From contig JBLIDT010000003.1 of the NCBI GenBank assembly GCA_047632755.1, positions 1 through 64,000 on the forward strand: DNA of 64,000 bases, in the 5' to 3' direction. The stretch is from JAKVAV01 sp047632755. Its GTDB lineage: Bacteria > Bacteroidota > Bacteroidia > Flavobacteriales_D > Cryomorphaceae. Of this stretch, positions 52,212 through 61,835 are shown in pieces. The position numbers and the translations under genes were made by a program. How positions within the stretch are numbered: position 1 is the stretch's first letter; every line of letters starts with the position of its first letter. The notes under the pieces are model-generated. The model was not told the origin of the DNA. It did not search any database and was given only the letters and a program-made list of their open reading frames with translations.

Positions 52212-52920
52212 TTGCAACTCGCTTCAAATCTTGAGGATCTGAGGTCTCAAAAGCCTCTTTTCCCTTCATGAAAACCCTAACGCTGTGTTCCCCTATAATT
52301 TTCCATTCCTCATCTTGAATCTCCAATGCCGTGCCTTCCCGAATTCCAAGAACGGGAATGTCGCTTTGCGTGTGAAACTCCTTGATGCGGGTTTCCCGCG
52401 TCTCGCCCATGTGTTTGCTGGTTGGGTCGGGATCGAGGTAGTGTGGATTCAAATTGAATGGCACTAACCCCAGAGCTTCAAAAGACTGAGGATAAACAAT
52501 GGGCATGTCATTGGTATTATTGACGGTTTTTCCAGCGATATTGGAGCCCGCACTGGTTCCCATATACGGTGTTCCAGACAGCACTTTATTTCGGAGCGGT
52601 TCGATTAAGCCTTCTTCCTGAAGGGTTTTCAAGAGCAAAAATGTGTTGCCACCACCAGTAAAAATACCGTCACAATCTTCAATTGCTTTTTGCGGATTCT
52701 CCCAAGTGTGAATGCCTTTGATCGACATTCCCGCTTCGGCGAATGCCTTCGAAGCGGTATTCGAATATTCGTCAAGACTAATTCCTCCAGGCCTGGCGTA
52801 TGGAATGAAAAGTAGATTCGTACACCCTGAAAAAAAGCGAACAACATCGGGCATTATGTAGCTTAAGTAAGGGCTACCGTGTACCGTAGAAGTACTGACT
52901 AAGAGAATTTGTTTTGCCAT
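52204..52920 (-). CDS. pepE: Peptidase E (alpha-aspartyl dipeptidase)
   Basis: 238 residues, family S51. The nucleophile is S123 in MGTSAGSN and the base H160 in NPHYLDP. The family requires a nearby Asp/Glu (N-D-M-P, D138 is the candidate). It cleaves N-terminal Asp dipeptides in the cytoplasm. Also similar to cyanophycinase, but length and N-terminus match PepE. It converges with the glycosyltransferase gene. Confidence 0.93.
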   Translation of the reverse strand: MAKQILLVSTSTVHGSPYLSYIMPDVVRFFSGCTNLLFIPYARPGGISLDEYSNTASKAFAEAGMSIKGIHTWENPQKAIEDCDGIFTGGGNTFLLLKTLQEEGLIEPLRNKVLSGTPYMGTSAGSNIAGKTVNNTNDMPIVYPQSFEALGLVPFNLNPHYLDPDPTSKHMGETRETRIKEFHTQSDIPVLGIREGTALEIQDEEWKIIGEHSVRVFMKGKEAFETSDPQDLKRVAII

Positions 52921-52985
52921 GGCACAAAGCTATAAGATCGATTTAACTTATTATTGAAACATAGAAATGGAGTAAATTGACAATC

Positions 52986-53410
52986 ATGCAGCCAATCATC
53001 GATCATATCCAAATAACCGTTAAAAATCTTCAAAAATCCGAAGCATTTTATGATCGCTTCTTACCCCTCATTGGTTTCGACTTAAGCAAAAAAGGAAAGG
53101 GCAGAGTCGAGGCTCATGACCTGGATATCGTTTAATATGTCCATCCAAGAATAACGCTTGGTATCAACTCTCCGAGAGAAGAATTTAAGGATGTAGAGGT
53201 TCATCGGCGAAGACGTGATTATCCACATTATTTGGCCTTCAGGGCTGGCTCTCGCGAAGAAATTTACCAGCTCTATTCATTGATGGTTAGGGCTGTAACC
53301 AACATAGTCGAGCCACCCAAATACTACCCCAACACGGGGAGAAGTATTGCGCGATCTTCTTCAAAGACCCGCGTGGAATTAAGTTGGAGATAATGCACGA
53401 AGAGCGCTGA
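52986..53410 (+). pseudogene. Decayed VOC (glyoxalase-like) gene
   Basis: ATG 52986 opens IIDHIQITVKNLQKSEAFYD, the usual start of a VOC fold. A TAA at 53133 interrupts after codon 49; the same frame continues with YPHYLAFRAGS and EEIYQLYS; then a one-base frame change near 53337 leads to EKYCAIFFKDPRGIKLEIMH in frame 2 and a natural TGA at 53408. The fold would be complete but for the two lesions, so inactivation looks recent. Confidence 0.8.
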
Positions 53411-53510
53411 TTGCTGAAACGTTAAACTTTCTTATTCCTTTTTTATGCCATTCCAAATCATGGAGCGCGGGCATATCTTTACAATGAATCATTAATCAAA
53501 AACACACCTC

Positions 53511-54431
53511 ATGGTTGGTCATCTCTCAAGTTTAAGTAAGACTGTTCTTTTATGTTCAATTACTATTTCAATGTCTGGAGTAGTCTTTAGCCAATCCAAC
53601 CTTACTGCGAGTAATTTTGAGGCTGAGATATTGAACTATCAACCGGCCAAATCTTCGAGTATTTCTGAAAAGGATTTTAATTTTGCCTCGATGGTGATCA
53701 GAGAGACCAAACAAGTCGCAGACGATGATTCCGAGGGTTTTAATAGAGCGGATTATTTTAATGTGCTCACGGCTTTACTTTCCCTGAAAGAATCGGATGA
53801 GAATATCCAGTTGGCCTTCGAGAAGTTCAGTCAATCGGAAGGAGCTTGCGAATACTTCACCAGCTTTAGCGAGACCATAAATGAAAAGAAGACATATGCT
53901 CCAATTCGAGACCAATTCAATGCACGTGCGGCAGAATGCGAGAAAAGCGCGAAGCCAAAAGAGAAATTTGTTTTAGCACAGTATTGCAGTGAGCATAGCC
54001 TAAATAGCGACTTGGTTGCATTGATCGAAGAGTTAGATATCAAAGATCGGAAGTACAGGGAAGACGACTATGATAATCACATCGCAGATCAAAAAGTCCT
54101 AGACATAGAAAACCAATTCACTATCGATTCATTGTTTGAGGTTCATGGAGCTTACATCGGCGAAAGCCAAGTAGGGCCGAAGTTTGAATCTACGATGTGG
54201 GCAGTTGTCCAGCATTCCATCCCTGAGATGATGAAGAAGTATCTGCTTGTATTAAAGAAAGCAGTCGCCTTGGATGAACTGGGAGAAGCAGCCTTTAAGA
54301 TGACCATAGATCGCTATTATGCCTTAACATATGGATACCAGGTTTTTGGATCACAATCGGGAATGGGGGTAGATATCGCTGATACCGAAAAGAGAAATGA
54401 GATCGCCAAACTCTATGGAATAAAGAATTGA
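53511..54431 (+). CDS. Secreted DUF6624-like protein
   Basis: 306 residues with a signal peptide (about 1-28, cleaved before SNLT). After a helical N-terminal part, the C-terminal part (about 195-295) has FTIDSLFEVHGAYIGESQVG, FESTMWAVVQHSIPEMMKKY and MTIDRYYALTYGYQVFGSQ, matching the DUF6624 pattern of an early D...L...xG, middle VQH and a late YG(S/T)Q. Function unknown. Confidence 0.75.
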   Translation: MVGHLSSLSKTVLLCSITISMSGVVFSQSNLTASNFEAEILNYQPAKSSSISEKDFNFASMVIRETKQVADDDSEGFNRADYFNVLTALLSLKESDENIQLAFEKFSQSEGACEYFTSFSETINEKKTYAPIRDQFNARAAECEKSAKPKEKFVLAQYCSEHSLNSDLVALIEELDIKDRKYREDDYDNHIADQKVLDIENQFTIDSLFEVHGAYIGESQVGPKFESTMWAVVQHSIPEMMKKYLLVLKKAVALDELGEAAFKMTIDRYYALTYGYQVFGSQSGMGVDIADTEKRNEIAKLYGIKN

Positions 54432-54494
54432 TCTCCGAGTTGGCTTTTTTCACTAAGGCTAAAAGTGATTCTCCTTAATTGCTGATTTGGTGAA

Positions 54495-55143
54495 ATGTAA
54501 AGATTTCTGTTTTCTACCCTAGCCATTCTGTTTACTTCTCTTCTAAGTTTTTTTGAGCCCAACATTTCTAAAATTGACAGCATCGTTCAGAAGGCTGTCA
54601 TTGAGGAATCTTTCGAAAGAACCATATTGATCGCAAAACAGAGGAAAACTGTTTATGAGAAATCGTTTGGTTTTAAAGATCCAAAGAGTTCTGATCTAGT
54701 AAATAATTGTAGCCACTTTGCCATTGCTTCCATCACCAAAATGGTCACTTCCATTATCGTTTTACAGCTTGTGGAGGAAGAGAAATTGAAAACAGAAGAC
54801 CGTGTTTCGAAGCTGCTAACAGAACTTATCATTCCCAAAGGAGATAAGATCACCATCCATCATCTCCTCTTGCATATTTCGGGATTGCCCAATGAGCCTG
54901 AAGAAACCCATGTGCACTTCATATCCCGACTACAACTGCCCATTGATCCCATCGCAGCCACGAATCATGGAAAGACGAGGAGGAATAGTTGGCGCGAATT
55001 GCGTCCTTACACGAATTCTCGATTCGAATAGAACAATTATCATTCAGAGCAATAACAACGAGTTTAATCCCGACTCATTCGGCGAAACCGAAAGTCTGAG
55101 AGAAGCCTTGATGATTGAGGTTGGGAGTATTTCAAATAATTGA
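54495..55143 (+). pseudogene. Decayed serine hydrolase (beta-lactamase-like) gene
   Basis: ATG 54495 is followed at once by TAA where AAA (Lys) would give MKRFLFSTLAILFTSLLSFF, a normal signal peptide. The same frame continues with the catalytic ASITKM (S-x-x-K) and HHLLLHISGLPN, then an internal loss removes the middle of the enzyme (including Y-x-N). A different frame carries the natural C-terminus (ILDSNRTIIIQSNNNEFNPD ... ending SISNN at 55143). It lies four bases before the Crp/Fnr start, so was likely co-transcribed. Confidence 0.8.
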
Positions 55144-55147
55144 AGAA

Positions 55148-55717
55148 ATGACTGAACTAGAGCAATACATCAATTCACATTTAGGAATATCTAAAGCCGA
55201 CGTGACCAAAGCTGCTTCACTATTCGAAGAAACGGAATTGAATAAAGGAGATTGCTTTGCCAAAATAGGAGAGAGGTGCGAGAAATTGAGTTTTATCCAA
55301 AGTGGTTTCGTTCGGGTTTCGGCTTATTCAGATTCTAAAGAGGTGACTCAATGGATTTCTTCTAAAGGGTATTTCATTACTGATCTCTCCAGCCTCATTT
55401 TTGGTAATCAAGCCCGCTGGAATATTCAAGCTCTGACAGATTGTAAGCTTTTCACTATTGAAGGGGAAAGCTATAGACGCCTTGGCGAGGTAGTGCCGAA
55501 CTGGCCTAAAATGGAAAAACAGTTCATTGCTGCTTGCTTCATCACTCTCGAAAATAGAGTCTTTAGCCATCTCTCGCTCAGTGCTGAAGAGCGATACGAT
55601 CAGCTCTACGAATTCAATAAAGAGCTTTTTCAGCACGTTCCACAGCAATACATTGCATCTATGCTGGGGATGACTCCCGAAACCTTTAGCCGAATTAGGG
55701 CTAAGAAGATTTCTTGA
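55148..55717 (+). CDS. Crp/Fnr-family regulator
   Basis: 189 residues from ATG 55148. N-terminal cyclic-nucleotide-binding-like beta roll (FEETELNKGDCFAKIGERCE, then FIQSGFVRVSAY) and a C-terminal HTH (QQYIASMLGMTPETFSRIRA, 168-187). The roll lacks the Arg/Glu that would bind cAMP, so the effector is unknown. The protein ends right after the recognition helix. Divergence from typical Fnr: no N-terminal Cys cluster. An SRPBCC gene follows 59 bases downstream. Confidence 0.9.
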   Translation: MTELEQYINSHLGISKADVTKAASLFEETELNKGDCFAKIGERCEKLSFIQSGFVRVSAYSDSKEVTQWISSKGYFITDLSSLIFGNQARWNIQALTDCKLFTIEGESYRRLGEVVPNWPKMEKQFIAACFITLENRVFSHLSLSAEERYDQLYEFNKELFQHVPQQYIASMLGMTPETFSRIRAKKIS

Positions 55718-55776
55718 TATATATCAAGAGTAGAACCCCGCACTCGAATCATCTTTGTCAATATAAAATCACAACC

Positions 55777-56211
55777 ATGGCAAAGCACATCACAACATCA
55801 ATTGAAATCAAATCAGACGTTCAAACCGTTTGGAAAATTCTCACCGATTTCAAAGCCTACCCGAAATGGAATCCATTTATCAAATCCATCGAAGGGGAAG
55901 TTGCCGAGGGACAGAAGGTCACGGCCAAGATTGCGGGAATGACTTTCAAACCCAAAGTTCTCATCTTTCGAGAAAACAGCGAATTGAAATGGCTTGGGCA
56001 CCTTTTTCTCAAAGGACTTTTTGACGGAGAGCACCGTTTTTCACTTACAGAAAACGAAGGCGGAACCGTCCATTTCGAGCAAACCGAAAAGTTTACGGGT
56101 ATCCTAGTTCCACTGTTTGCTAGAAGCTTGGATACTGATACTCTTAAAGGCTTTAATGACATGAACAAAGCTTTAAAGAAAAGAGCTGAAGACAAGATTA
56201 TGGAATCGTAG
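55777..56211 (+). CDS. SRPBCC-family lipid/ligand-binding protein
   Basis: 144 residues from ATG 55777. The START/SRPBCC fold is read from ITTSIEIKSDVQTVWKILTD (first strand and helix), NPFIKSIEG, and the late LKGFNDMNKALKKRAED helix. Members bind hydrophobic ligands in a cavity. Probably co-transcribed with the upstream Crp/Fnr gene. Confidence 0.88.
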   Translation: MAKHITTSIEIKSDVQTVWKILTDFKAYPKWNPFIKSIEGEVAEGQKVTAKIAGMTFKPKVLIFRENSELKWLGHLFLKGLFDGEHRFSLTENEGGTVHFEQTEKFTGILVPLFARSLDTDTLKGFNDMNKALKKRAEDKIMES

Positions 56212-56304
56212 ATTGTTTTCTAACACTTCCACTGAAGAAGCTGATGATAGAATGCATAGTGGTATGTGGTTCATGTCCAGTGTGCAAAAACTATCTTCGC
56301 CCTC

Positions 56305-56640
56305 ATGTCCGACGAAACCACCCCTTGCCCCGAATGCAAATCTCCTTATGGTTATCCTACAGGAACAGGCTTAATGGCTTGTCCTGAATGTGGCTATGAA
56401 TGGAATCCCGAAGAACTAGCCGAGGAAGGCCTGGTGAAGGATTCCAATGGAAATGTCCTTAACGACGGCGATTCGGTTATTGTGATCAAGCAACTCCCAG
56501 TAAAAGGCGGTTCTGGCCCGATCAAGATTGGCACAAAAGTCAAGAACATAAAGTTGGTAGAAGGTGATCACAACATCGCTTGCAAAATTGACGGCTTTGG
56601 AGCGATGGGATTGAAATCAGAGTTTGTCAGAAAAGCGTAA
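56305..56640 (+). CDS. yjdM: YjdM/PhnA-type zinc-ribbon protein
   Basis: 111 residues. An N-terminal zinc ribbon (CPECKSPYGYPTGTGLMACP, with a second CPEC; 8-11 and 26-29) and a C-terminal SH3-like barrel (DGDSVIVIKQLPVKG, IKIGTKVKNIKLVEGDHNIA) match YjdM/PhnA, which was once tied to alkylphosphonate use but lacks proven activity. An in-frame ATG at 56266 adds 13 unmatched residues, so ATG 56305 was chosen. Tail-to-tail with the membrane gene at 56644, three bases apart. Confidence 0.92.
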   Translation: MSDETTPCPECKSPYGYPTGTGLMACPECGYEWNPEELAEEGLVKDSNGNVLNDGDSVIVIKQLPVKGGSGPIKIGTKVKNIKLVEGDHNIACKIDGFGAMGLKSEFVRKA

Positions 56641-56643
56641 TTC

Positions 56644-57846
56644 CTAATCGACACTCCAGTGCAATTGCCGCTTTAATGCAGGCATTTCCCTCCAGTTAAT
56701 GGCTTTGCCAGAAAGGTAGAAACTACCTTCTCTATTCTTCAGTTCGAGTTTCCCAGTAGTCTGGTAGTATTCGAAATCGAGATTGCTTTCTGAACCATCG
56801 TAATCCGTCAACTCGATGTAGTTTTCTACTAAATTAACCTCTAGCTTATAATCCTTCATTCTCAATTCCTCATCTTGAAAAATCAAATAGCCGTCTCGGT
56901 GGATGAAAACCATTCTAAGGTTTGTGTCCGAAGACTCTATGATTTTATAAGCTCCGTGAAGGAAGGGCCTTTCGGCAAGGTCATCGCTGTTAGTCCCAGC
57001 TTTCCAGTAGGGATATAGGGCTTCTATCAGAACCATTCCAACTAAAAGTATTTTGATAATTGACTTAGGTTTTCCAGATAATCGAGCAAAACTCAAACGT
57101 GCTAACTCTGGCATTCTGACTGGTTGTCTCTCCAAAAAGAAGCCAATGAAGCTTCGAGCAAAAGGAGCGAGGAGCAACAACGAAATGAGCAAGAGAAGCA
57201 TAGAGAAAGCCTTCACCGAAATGTCGAAGCTGAAATTTACCGCTATGACATTGATCAGAATTGCAACTCCAATGAGCAGTCCGAACACTCTAGTTTTCCG
57301 AACGATAATCAGAAATGCAGCGATCACCTCGGCCAATCCCAAAAAGAAATTGTACTCATACGAAACACCCATCGTGCTCCAATACAGTATGTCTTTGTCG
57401 AGCATCCCAAAAGGAGTGAAGAGTATATTGGGTTCGGGCAGATAGAACTGAGCTTTGAACACTTTGTCTAATCCGTAATTCAGCAGAACAAACGCCAAGA
57501 AATAGGTGAGTAGGATTTGGAGAAGGGCAGTAGTTCCTTCTTTTCGAGATTGGCGAAAGCCAACAAAGAACCAAGTGCCAATCAATGCCGTTGGCAGCAG
57601 CACGACAAGCAGTAACCACATGTAGTTGCTGTCAGAAGAGATTTCTTGAAACCAAATTTCCGTTGGAAGTACCAAACCACCTAGGAATTTGAGCAATGGC
57701 AGAACCACAAAATCGGCTAGGCTTTTTTGCCAACTAAAAAAGTCTAGTGGCCCTGGAATTAAAACAAGAGCCAAGACGGAAAAAATCAATCCCGCCTGCC
57801 ATAGATCCTTTAGTTGAACAGATTTCAAATGGTAGCTGTCATCCAA
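56644..57846 (-). CDS. DoxX-like membrane protein with C-terminal soluble domain
   Basis: 400 residues with about eight membrane helices (first about 15-35, then 78-96, 107-125, 165-180, 185-202, 210-227, 263-280) and a soluble beta-rich C-terminal domain (about 290-400) with FLHGAYKIIESSDTNLRMVF. The middle (YGLDKVFKAQFYLPEPN, FFLGLAEVIAAFLIIVRKTR) resembles DoxX-like proteins. It overlaps the upstream small gene by 22 bases, so they are probably translationally coupled. Function unknown. Confidence 0.75.
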   Translation of the reverse strand: MDDSYHLKSVQLKDLWQAGLIFSVLALVLIPGPLDFFSWQKSLADFVVLPLLKFLGGLVLPTEIWFQEISSDSNYMWLLLVVLLPTALIGTWFFVGFRQSRKEGTTALLQILLTYFLAFVLLNYGLDKVFKAQFYLPEPNILFTPFGMLDKDILYWSTMGVSYEYNFFLGLAEVIAAFLIIVRKTRVFGLLIGVAILINVIAVNFSFDISVKAFSMLLLLISLLLLAPFARSFIGFFLERQPVRMPELARLSFARLSGKPKSIIKILLVGMVLIEALYPYWKAGTNSDDLAERPFLHGAYKIIESSDTNLRMVFIHRDGYLIFQDEELRMKDYKLEVNLVENYIELTDYDGSESNLDFEYYQTTGKLELKNREGSFYLSGKAINWREMPALKRQLHWSVD

Positions 57847-58412
57847 TTTTTACTTCGAGCCAACAATGCGAATCCAGTTAAAGTGAGAACTGCTAAAAAA
57901 GGAAATGGCCCTTTAGGAAAGAAAGATCCAACGGGAAATAGTTTATTCTCTTTCTCAGAATCTTTGATCTTTTCACCGTTGTCATAACCAAGGAAAATCA
58001 CTTCGTGAATGTCGTTCTTAAAGTGATAATCGCGCTTCAGGACCATCTTGATGCTATCGAGCGAATGCTGATGAGAAAATAGAGGATGGCCATAAACGGT
58101 CTCATGAGCCGGTTCCCAGCCTGACTCATTCTTTTTGTCCTTTTTGTCTGTTTCTTCTTCATGATAAAAGCTCGTCACCAGAACAACTTGATTCCTATTT
58201 ATAAAAATCACACTATCGAGCTGCGCGTTGAGAACATAGCGATCGGGAGCCTCTCCAAAATTGGAGTGGGTAAGACCAAAGTCATCACTAGTTAAAGCCA
58301 ATATGAAGTTTTCAGAATTTCCGCTATGGCTTTTGTGTGCAATAAGTTTGGTCTGTGAAAAGCCAATCGAACAAATGAGAAGACTGAAAAGTGCTAAGGA
58401 TAGATTTTTCAT
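57825..58412 (-). CDS. Secreted protein with C-terminal membrane anchor
   Basis: 195 residues from ATG 58412, which directly precedes a signal peptide (MKNLSLALFSLLICSIGFS); an in-frame extension to 58457 reads poorly. The domain body is strand-rich (ENFILALTSDDFGLTHS, DSVIFINRNQVVLVTSFYHE) and the end is one membrane helix (about 172-190, GPFPFLAVLTLTGFALLARS) with a short basic tail. So it sits in the inner membrane facing the periplasm. It overlaps the DoxX-like gene by 22 bases. Confidence 0.75.
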   Translation of the reverse strand: MKNLSLALFSLLICSIGFSQTKLIAHKSHSGNSENFILALTSDDFGLTHSNFGEAPDRYVLNAQLDSVIFINRNQVVLVTSFYHEEETDKKDKKNESGWEPAHETVYGHPLFSHQHSLDSIKMVLKRDYHFKNDIHEVIFLGYDNGEKIKDSEKENKLFPVGSFFPKGPFPFLAVLTLTGFALLARSKNWMTATI

Positions 58413-58472
58413 GGAAAGTGTTTCTTTTTCACCACCAAACCATAAATCATGCCTCAATATTTTCAGAGAAGC

Positions 58473-60650
58473 TTACTCCTTTATCCCTTCTAAATCCAGA
58501 ATGAATGCATACTCCAAGGCAATTTCCTTGTAGCGATCAAATCGTCCTGAAGCTCCGCCGTGACCAACTTTCATGTTGCAATCCATCACTAGGATGTTTT
58601 CATCAGTTTTCATCTCTCTAAGCTTAGCCACCCATTTTGCAGGTTCCCAATACTGAACTTGGCTATCCCAGTATCCAGTTGTCACCAGCATATTCGGGTA
58701 GTCCTTGGCTTCCACATTGTCGTAAGGCGAATAAGAAAGAATATAGTCGTAGTAAATAGAATCTTTTGGGTTTCCCCATTCGTCAAATTCTCCTGTAGTA
58801 AGCGGAATAGACTCATCAAGCATCGTCGAAACAACATCCACGAAAGGCACTTGTGCGATAACTCCATTCCACATCTCGGGAGCCATATTGGCGATAGCAC
58901 CCATGAGCAATCCACCCGCACTTCCACCTTGTGCATAAAGGTGATCGGCATTTGTGAATTTCTGATCGATTAGAAATTGACCACAGTCAACGAAATCGGT
59001 GAAGGTATTTTTCTTGTTCAAAAGCTTTCCATCATCGTACCACTCTCTACCCAAGTCTTGCCCTCCACGTATGTGTGCGATGGCAAAAGCAACGCCTCGA
59101 TCTAACAGACTTAGGCGCACTGAACTAAAATATGGATCCATCGTGGCACCATATGAACCGTATGCATAAAGCAGGAGAGGAGCTTTCCCGTTTTTCTCAA
59201 ATCCCTTTTTGTAAACGATCGAAATAGGAACCATCTTCCCATCACGAGCAGGGATCATTAATCTTTCGGAAACGTAATTTTCAGATGAGAATTCACCGCC
59301 GAGAACTTCCTGTTGCTTAAGGATAATTTTCTCCTTACTCACCATATCGTAATCGTAAGTCGTTCCTGGTGTAGTCAAGGAAGTATAGCTGAAACGAAGG
59401 GTCTCCGTATCGAATTCAGGATTTCCCGTTGGGTAAACCGTATAAGCTGGATCGTTGAATTCTATGTAGTGTTCTTTGGCATTGCCCCATGGCATAACAC
59501 GAAGATTGATCAATCCTTCTTTGCGCTCTGTGACTACGAGGTGGTTTTTGAAAATGTCGATTCCCTCCAGCAAAACATCTGCACGGTGAGGGATAATTTC
59601 TTTCCAATTCTCTTTGCCTGGATTTGAAACAGGAGCCTTTACCAGTTTAAAGTTTTTTGCATTCTCGTTGCAAACAATGTAAAAGTCGTCGCCAAAATGG
59701 TCGACTCCATATTCCAAGCCACGAACCCTAGGCTGAATCATTGTCCATTCGCCATCGGGATTGTCGGCGTCTAGGTATTGATATTCGTTGCTCATGGTTT
59801 GAGATGAGCCGATTATCAAATATTTACGTGATTTTGTCTTGTAGACAAACGTACCAAATGTGTCATCCTTCTCTTCGTACACCAGTGCATCGTCTTTGCT
59901 ATCAGCTCCTATCACGTGTTTGTAGATCTGATACGAACGCAAAGTCACAGGATCTTTTTTGGTGTAATAGATGGTCTTGTTGTCGTTGGCCCATGTAATA
60001 CCGCCAGTAGTTTCAGCAATTTCGTCAGAGAGAATCTCATCTGTCTCCAGATTTTTGATGTGAATGGTGTATTCTCTTCTCGACACATAATCAGTACTGT
60101 AAGCCATCATCTTATTGTCCTCACTGATCTCATAGTCGCCAATGGAAAAGTAGCTCTGGTCTTTTCCCATCTCAGGGCCGTTGAGAAGGATTTCTTCTTC
60201 AGCTCCTTCTGTCAGTGCCTTACGGCAATACAAAGCATAGTCATCGCCTATTTCGTAACGGGTGTAGTAGCTGTAGCCATTGGTAGAAACTGGAACAGAT
60301 TGATCATCCTCTTTTATTCTCGATTTGATCTCATTGAATAGCTTTTCTTGAAGCGGTTCAGTATGCTTCATCATCGCTTTCGTGTAAGCGTTTTCTTCGT
60401 TCAGGTAATCCAAAACATCCTGAGTTTGGGCATCGGGAGTTTTCGCTTCTTTCTGCTCATCGCTCAAGCGCATCCAGAAATAGTTGTCTATTCGGGTGTC
60501 GCCGTGAATCGTTAATTCTTCAGCTATTTTCTTCGCTACTGGTATTTTCATTGCTGTTTCTGCGCTTTGTTCTGTATTTTCTGTCCCACAACTCATTACT
60601 GCAATTGCCATGGTGAACAGGGTGACATTCTTCAAGACTTGATTATTCAT
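58473..60650 (-). CDS. ptrB: Oligopeptidase B-type S9A peptidase (lipoprotein)
   Basis: 725 residues. Signal peptide with lipobox VMSC, so the enzyme is anchored in the envelope. A seven-bladed propeller (about 70-435) precedes the alpha/beta hydrolase domain. The triad is S577 in QGGSAGG, D662 in GYWDSQV and H697 in GHGGASGR. These cleave short peptides after basic residues (Arg/Lys). Lipidated, periplasmic forms are common in Bacteroidota. Lone gene on the minus strand. Confidence 0.95.
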   Translation of the reverse strand: MNNQVLKNVTLFTMAIAVMSCGTENTEQSAETAMKIPVAKKIAEELTIHGDTRIDNYFWMRLSDEQKEAKTPDAQTQDVLDYLNEENAYTKAMMKHTEPLQEKLFNEIKSRIKEDDQSVPVSTNGYSYYTRYEIGDDYALYCRKALTEGAEEEILLNGPEMGKDQSYFSIGDYEISEDNKMMAYSTDYVSRREYTIHIKNLETDEILSDEIAETTGGITWANDNKTIYYTKKDPVTLRSYQIYKHVIGADSKDDALVYEEKDDTFGTFVYKTKSRKYLIIGSSQTMSNEYQYLDADNPDGEWTMIQPRVRGLEYGVDHFGDDFYIVCNENAKNFKLVKAPVSNPGKENWKEIIPHRADVLLEGIDIFKNHLVVTERKEGLINLRVMPWGNAKEHYIEFNDPAYTVYPTGNPEFDTETLRFSYTSLTTPGTTYDYDMVSKEKIILKQQEVLGGEFSSENYVSERLMIPARDGKMVPISIVYKKGFEKNGKAPLLLYAYGSYGATMDPYFSSVRLSLLDRGVAFAIAHIRGGQDLGREWYDDGKLLNKKNTFTDFVDCGQFLIDQKFTNADHLYAQGGSAGGLLMGAIANMAPEMWNGVIAQVPFVDVVSTMLDESIPLTTGEFDEWGNPKDSIYYDYILSYSPYDNVEAKDYPNMLVTTGYWDSQVQYWEPAKWVAKLREMKTDENILVMDCNMKVGHGGASGRFDRYKEIALEYAFILDLEGIKE

Positions 60651-60852
60651 GAGCTATGGGGTTTATAGTTTTGAGAGTTCGAATATAATCTAAGTAAATG
60701 ATGTCTTAATGCTAATTAATTCAAGAGTTACTCACTGACTCAATAATTTGAGCGGAACGATGAGTAAATCCTGAATAATCTCAAAATCGATGCTCAATAA
60801 GGATCAAAGTCAGTTTATCTTTTGTAAAATCGTCATCTAGATTTTTTAACTC

Positions 60853-61833
60853 GTGTTTCCATTCTCTCACAAAGTCAACCCTGTCGTTATCCGCCCATAT
60901 GGAGGTTTTTCCAATGACTCTCATTTCTTTGCGAAGGCGAGAATTCTTGAAGACAAGGGAATTGAGCATTTGGAAACGGATGGAATTCTGCGAACGCTTA
61001 GAAACTTCTACAAGCGAATGGGGAGCGATGAAAAGCAAGGCATACAGGTTGATGCCCAATGGAGTTGTGGCGTTTGCGAATTGATATCGGATAGAGAAGG
61101 GTATATTAATCTCAATACTTCACATGATTTGGGGCCTTGTCCTACCACCAATTCATGGATCGACTTGCAATTCAAGTTGAATCATGAAAAGTTTGATCAC
61201 AGTATTTCCTCTAAAATCCTGCGACCGGGAACATCGGCAGAATTCGCGCTGATCTCAGACATTGACGACACGATTATACATACAGGAGTTGCTTCTCGAT
61301 TCAAGTGGAGGCTTTTAGTGAATTCGATTGTCAGAAATCCTTTTGTCCGCAGGCCATTTTTGGGAGTTCGCGATTTCTACCAAGCGCTTCAAGAAGGCAA
61401 ATCGGGAAAACCTACCAATCCTGTTTTTTACGTTTCAAATAGTCCTTGGAATTTGTTCGGATACCTCAATACATTCCTTGATTACCACAATTTCCCGAAA
61501 GGGCCGCTTATACTGCGCGATATCGGGATAAAGCCAATGGAGCACGCAGCCTTTGGTGGGAAATATGGAAGGGTCAAAGAGATCATTGATGCTTTCCCGA
61601 ATATGAACTTTGTACTCTCGGGCGACTCTGCCGAAGTGGACACAGACATTTACCTGCAATTGGCGCGTGAATATCCCAATCAAATTCACAGCATATTCAT
61701 TCGGTCGGTAAAGAATAAGAAGCGCATGAAAAGAGTCAAAGAATTGATAGAGGACAATCAGGACGTAAATATTCGATTGATCTATGATTCATCAGAAGGG
61801 TTGGCTTTCGCCAAAGAATTAGACCTGCTTTAG
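60853..61833 (+). CDS. App1-type phosphatidate phosphatase-like (HAD) protein
   Basis: 326 residues from GTG 60853 (stop codon immediately upstream in frame). The HAD signature is DIDDTI (D136, D138, T140), SNSPWN (195-200) and GDSAEVD (257-263), i.e. the catalytic core of fungal App1 phosphatidate phosphatases, here in a bacterial single-domain form. It probably dephosphorylates phosphatidate or a related phospholipid at the membrane. Two bases before the pseudouridine synthase gene. Confidence 0.9.
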   Translation: MFPFSHKVNPVVIRPYGGFSNDSHFFAKARILEDKGIEHLETDGILRTLRNFYKRMGSDEKQGIQVDAQWSCGVCELISDREGYINLNTSHDLGPCPTTNSWIDLQFKLNHEKFDHSISSKILRPGTSAEFALISDIDDTIIHTGVASRFKWRLLVNSIVRNPFVRRPFLGVRDFYQALQEGKSGKPTNPVFYVSNSPWNLFGYLNTFLDYHNFPKGPLILRDIGIKPMEHAAFGGKYGRVKEIIDAFPNMNFVLSGDSAEVDTDIYLQLAREYPNQIHSIFIRSVKNKKRMKRVKELIEDNQDVNIRLIYDSSEGLAFAKELDLL

Positions 61834-61835
61834 TT

